Positions 6,589 through 9,009 of a DNA stretch of 9,009 nucleotides are shown piece by piece (the first letter of the stretch is position 1; the number at the start of each line of letters is the position of its first letter). Location of the stretch: NCBI GenBank assembly GCA_030527385.1, contig JAUNAY010000047.1, positions 1-9,009 of the forward strand, in the 5' to 3' direction. Origin of the DNA: Fusobacterium sp. (GTDB taxonomy: Bacteria; Fusobacteriota; Fusobacteriia; Fusobacteriales; Fusobacteriaceae). Under the pieces are notes generated by a model. The model made no database searches. It was not told the DNA's origin and saw nothing but the letters and a program-made list of their open reading frames with translations. The translations under genes were made by a program, and so were the position numbers.

Positions 6589-7413
6589 CTAATTTTTCTT
6601 TAATAATTTTGCAAATTCTATATCTAAAGCGTGTCCTGCTTTGATTGCTATTATATGAGCTTTTATAGGTTTATTTAAAACTTTTAAATCTCCTATTAAA
6701 TCAAGCATTTTATGTCTTACAAATTCATCTTCAAATCTTAAACCATCTGGGTTTAAAACTCCATCTTTTTTTATCACTATTGCATTTTCAAGAGTTCCTC
6801 CAAGTGCTAAATTATTTTGTTTTAAATACTCTATCTCATAATCAAATCCAAAAGTTCTTGCTGGAGCTATCTCTTTTTTATATGTGTCTAAATCTATTTC
6901 AAACTCAGCTAGTTGTGATTTTAAAAAGCTATGATTAAATTTGATAGTATAAGTTATTTTATATCCATCATATGGTAATGCCACTATATTTTTATCATTT
7001 AAAGTTATATATGTTGGTTCTTTTATAACTATTGGTTCTATCTCTTTATCTAGCTCTTTTATTCCTGCTTCTTCAAATAGCTCTATAAATTTTTTCGCAC
7101 TTCCATCACAGATAGGAAGTTCATTTCCATTTAATTCCACTATCAAGTCAGTTATTCCTGCTACATATAAAGCTGATAAAAAATGCTCTATTGTATATAC
7201 TTCTGCTCCAAATTCATTATGTAAATTTGTTCCCCTAGTTAAATCAAAAGTATTTTCTATATCAAGAGCTATCTCATTTTTTCCAGTTTCCAAATCTTTT
7301 CTTACAAAAATAATTCCTTTATCATATGGAATTAACTTCATATCTATATTTTCACCCTTATGAAGACCAATTCCTGAATAGCTTATCTCTTTTGCCAATG
7401 TTTTTCTATACAT
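6589..7413 (-). CDS. lpxC: UDP-3-O-acyl-N-acetylglucosamine deacetylase
   Basis: LpxC is the zinc-dependent cytoplasmic deacetylase that commits the pathway to lipid A. The 274-residue protein (E. coli: 305) retains SGIGLHKGE (13-21), TIEHFLSAL (74-82) with Glu76 and zinc ligand His77, ELPICDGSA (98-106), APARTFGF (183-190), HKMLDLIGDL (234-243) with zinc ligands His234 and Asp238, and AGHALD (259-264) with His261. All five key residues match E. coli Glu78, His79, His238, Asp242 and His265 in spacing. It ends 13 residues after His261, so the long C-terminal tail of the E. coli enzyme is missing. A GTG at 7419 could add two residues. I chose the ATG at 7413 because AAGGTG (7417-7422) then acts as ribosome binding site and the GTG lies inside it. 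It follows the helicase gene by 18 bases. Confidence 0.96.
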   Translation of the reverse strand: MYRKTLAKEISYSGIGLHKGENIDMKLIPYDKGIIFVRKDLETGKNEIALDIENTFDLTRGTNLHNEFGAEVYTIEHFLSALYVAGITDLIVELNGNELPICDGSAKKFIELFEEAGIKELDKEIEPIVIKEPTYITLNDKNIVALPYDGYKITYTIKFNHSFLKSQLAEFEIDLDTYKKEIAPARTFGFDYEIEYLKQNNLALGGTLENAIVIKKDGVLNPDGLRFEDEFVRHKMLDLIGDLKVLNKPIKAHIIAIKAGHALDIEFAKLLKKN

Positions 7414-7416
7414 ATG

Positions 7417-7422
7417 CACCTT
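7417..7422 (-). promoter_or_regulatory. Ribosome binding site deciding the lpxC start
   Basis: AAGGTG on the minus strand overlaps the alternative GTG codon at 7417-7419 and sits three bases before the ATG at 7413, with the AAGG core five bases away. An AGAGGGG run further upstream could instead serve the GTG, so the two-residue longer form is not excluded. Confidence 0.5.
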
Positions 7423-7431
7423 GCCCCTCTC

Positions 7432-9009
7432 TTAATTTTTAGTTAAAAATTTATCTGCCACTGCCATTGCAATTTCTCTTCTTCCATCAACAAAATTTAT
7501 TTCTACTTTTTTCTCATTTACTCCTACTACAATTCCCAAACCAAATTTTTTATGAAAAACTTTTTCTCCAACTGAATATGGAAAATTTTTACTACTTTTT
7601 TTCAAATCATCAATAGTAATTACTTTTTTAAATTGTGATATATCTGATTTAGGTTTCTCTCTTTTTATCTCAATTTGTTTTACATCACGTTCAAGAAGAT
7701 TTTCTGGAATCTCTCCTATAAATCTTGATGGAGTTCTAAAACTTTCTTGCCCATACATAAATCTATTTTTAGCATAAGAGATATAAAGTCTGTCCTCTGC
7801 CCTAGTAATTGCTACATAACAAAGTCTTCTTTCCTCTTCTAATTCTTTAGGCTCAAAAAATGCTCTCTGTCCTGGGAAAATTTCATTTTCCATTCCAGCT
7901 ATAAATACATTTGGAAACTCTAGCCCCTTAGAGTTGTGAATAGTCATTAATTTTACATAATCCTTATCCTCTTCAAGATTATCAGTAGCACTAACTAAAG
8001 ATACATTCTCTAAGTATTCTCTTAAAGTCATAGTTTCTATAACATTTTCCATCTCAATGATAGAGTTCTTTAACTCTTCAACGTTCTCTTTTCTACTTTC
8101 AGCTTCCTCTCCATAATTTGATTCTAAATAATCATAATATTTTATTTTCTTTATTAATTGTTTAAAAAGTTCTGAAACAGTTTCAGTTTCACTAATCTCT
8201 CTAAACTCTTCCATCATACCATAAAACTCTTTAAGAGTTATTCTCATATTTGCTGTAAGAGTAGCTATTTCATCAGCTTTTCCAAGTGCTTCATATACAC
8301 TTATTCCATTTTCTTTTGCAAATTCATTTATTTTTTCTAAACTTTTATCCCCTATTTTTCTCTTAGGTACATTTAATATTCTAGTTAAATTTAAACTATC
8401 TTGTTTATTATTAATTACTGATAAATAAGCAATAATATCTTTTATTTCAGCTCTTTGATAGAATTGCATACCACCAAATACTTTATATGGAATATTATTT
8501 CTTAAAAATCCCTCTTCAAAAATTCTTGATTGAGCATTTGTTCTATATAAAATAGTAAAATCTCTATATTTTTTATTTTCTTTAACTTTCTTCTTTAAGA
8601 TTTCATTTATAATAACCCCTACTTCTTCTCTTGCATCTTCAGAAATAAGAAGTTTTATTTTTTCCCCTGTGGCTTTATTTGTCCAAAGTTTTTTATCTCT
8701 TGAGCTAGAGTTATTTTTTATCACAGCATTTGCTGCATCTAGTATCACAGATGTAGAACGATAGTTCTCCTCTAATTTTACAACTTCAGCATCTGGATAA
8801 TCTTTTTCAAAATCCAATATATTTTGAATATTTGCTCCTCTAAATCCGTATATACTTTGATTTTCATCTCCAACAACACAAATATTTCCATATTTTTTAG
8901 CAATTTTATTTATAATATTATATTGAATATTGTTAGTATCTTGATACTCATCTACCATTATATATCTAAACTTTTCTTGTATTTTTGCCAATACATCTGG
9001 AATATCTAA
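7432..9009 (-). CDS. pcrA: UvrD/PcrA-type superfamily 1A DNA helicase (5' end missing)
   Basis: This is an ATP-driven 3'-to-5' helicase of repair and replication-transcription conflict handling. The visible 525 residues lack the N-terminal ~200 with the Q-motif and Walker A. The frame is open to the right edge, and the TTG at 8991 lies inside the conserved core, so it is not the start. Numbering from the edge: motif II VDEYQD (19-24), motif III GDENQSIYGFRGA (47-59), motif IV region LEENYRST (79-86), FGGMQFYQRAEIKD (178-191), motif V IHNSKGLEFP (357-366) and motif VI VAITRAEDRL (399-408). A C-terminal module from GEKVFHKKFGLG (481-492) to the end resembles the Tudor-like RNA polymerase-binding tail of PcrA and UvrD. 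That tail argues against Rep. It stands first of the visible operon genes, 18 bases before lpxC. Confidence 0.94.
   Translation of the reverse strand, partial: LDIPDVLAKIQEKFRYIMVDEYQDTNNIQYNIINKIAKKYGNICVVGDENQSIYGFRGANIQNILDFEKDYPDAEVVKLEENYRSTSVILDAANAVIKNNSSSRDKKLWTNKATGEKIKLLISEDAREEVGVIINEILKKKVKENKKYRDFTILYRTNAQSRIFEEGFLRNNIPYKVFGGMQFYQRAEIKDIIAYLSVINNKQDSLNLTRILNVPKRKIGDKSLEKINEFAKENGISVYEALGKADEIATLTANMRITLKEFYGMMEEFREISETETVSELFKQLIKKIKYYDYLESNYGEEAESRKENVEELKNSIIEMENVIETMTLREYLENVSLVSATDNLEEDKDYVKLMTIHNSKGLEFPNVFIAGMENEIFPGQRAFFEPKELEEERRLCYVAITRAEDRLYISYAKNRFMYGQESFRTPSRFIGEIPENLLERDVKQIEIKREKPKSDISQFKKVITIDDLKKSSKNFPYSVGEKVFHKKFGLGIVVGVNEKKVEINFVDGRREIAMAVADKFLTKN

Noticed and set aside
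8824..9009. Plus-strand open frame reaching the right edge
   Set aside because: It is antisense to the helicase core motifs, and its Ile/Asn/Ser repeats reflect AT-rich complement sequence.
1..9009. Mobile element, CRISPR array, defence locus or RNA gene
   Set aside because: The window is filled with identifiable housekeeping genes and the only non-coding stretch (35-285) has no terminal repeats, repeat-spacer pattern or tRNA-like fold that I can see.

Overview
The window comes from an AT-rich (roughly 30% GC by eye), LPS-making Gram-negative bacterium. Ribosome binding sites are strong and AGGAG-like, genes are packed head to tail on one strand, and the proteins look clostridia-like in composition yet include a full set of lipid A enzymes. 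This combination points to Fusobacteriota, most likely Fusobacterium or a close relative such as Cetobacterium. That placement is inferred from style and gene content, not from a marker search.

All supported genes lie on the minus strand and read from right to left. From about 9009 down to 286 they appear to form one operon, with gaps of 22 bases or fewer and two TAATG stop/start overlaps: pcrA/uvrD-type helicase (5' end outside the window), lpxC, fabZ, lpxA, lpxI, lpxB, an MsbA-type ABC exporter, rph and rdgB. A 15-bp AT-rich hairpin followed by a U-rich run (about 215-257) closes the unit. The remaining 35-219 stretch holds a possible extended -10 promoter. A good Shine-Dalgarno site and ATG at 32-34 begin another minus-strand gene that runs off the left edge.

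The central six genes cover much of the early Raetz pathway. LpxA acylates UDP-GlcNAc at O-3 and LpxC deacetylates the product. LpxI, in place of LpxH, cleaves UDP-2,3-diacylglucosamine to lipid X, and LpxB condenses lipid X with its UDP precursor into the disaccharide. The MsbA-type exporter would flip the finished lipid A core. FabZ competes with LpxA for the same 3-hydroxyacyl-ACP, so sharing a transcript would tie phospholipid and LPS supply together. lpxD, lpxK and Kdo transferase are not in the window. The flanking genes are housekeeping: DNA repair helicase, RNase PH (tRNA 3' trimming) and RdgB (removal of non-canonical purine NTPs).

I found no mobile element, CRISPR array, RNA gene, toxin or defence locus, and no convincing undescribed system. 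The points worth a second look are details: an LpxC without the C-terminal tail that serves as FtsH degron in E. coli, an LpxB with altered motifs around its key Asp, a TTG start for lpxA, an N-terminal extension on RNase PH, three start sites that differ from the longest open frame, and the embedding of the lipid A genes between housekeeping genes.
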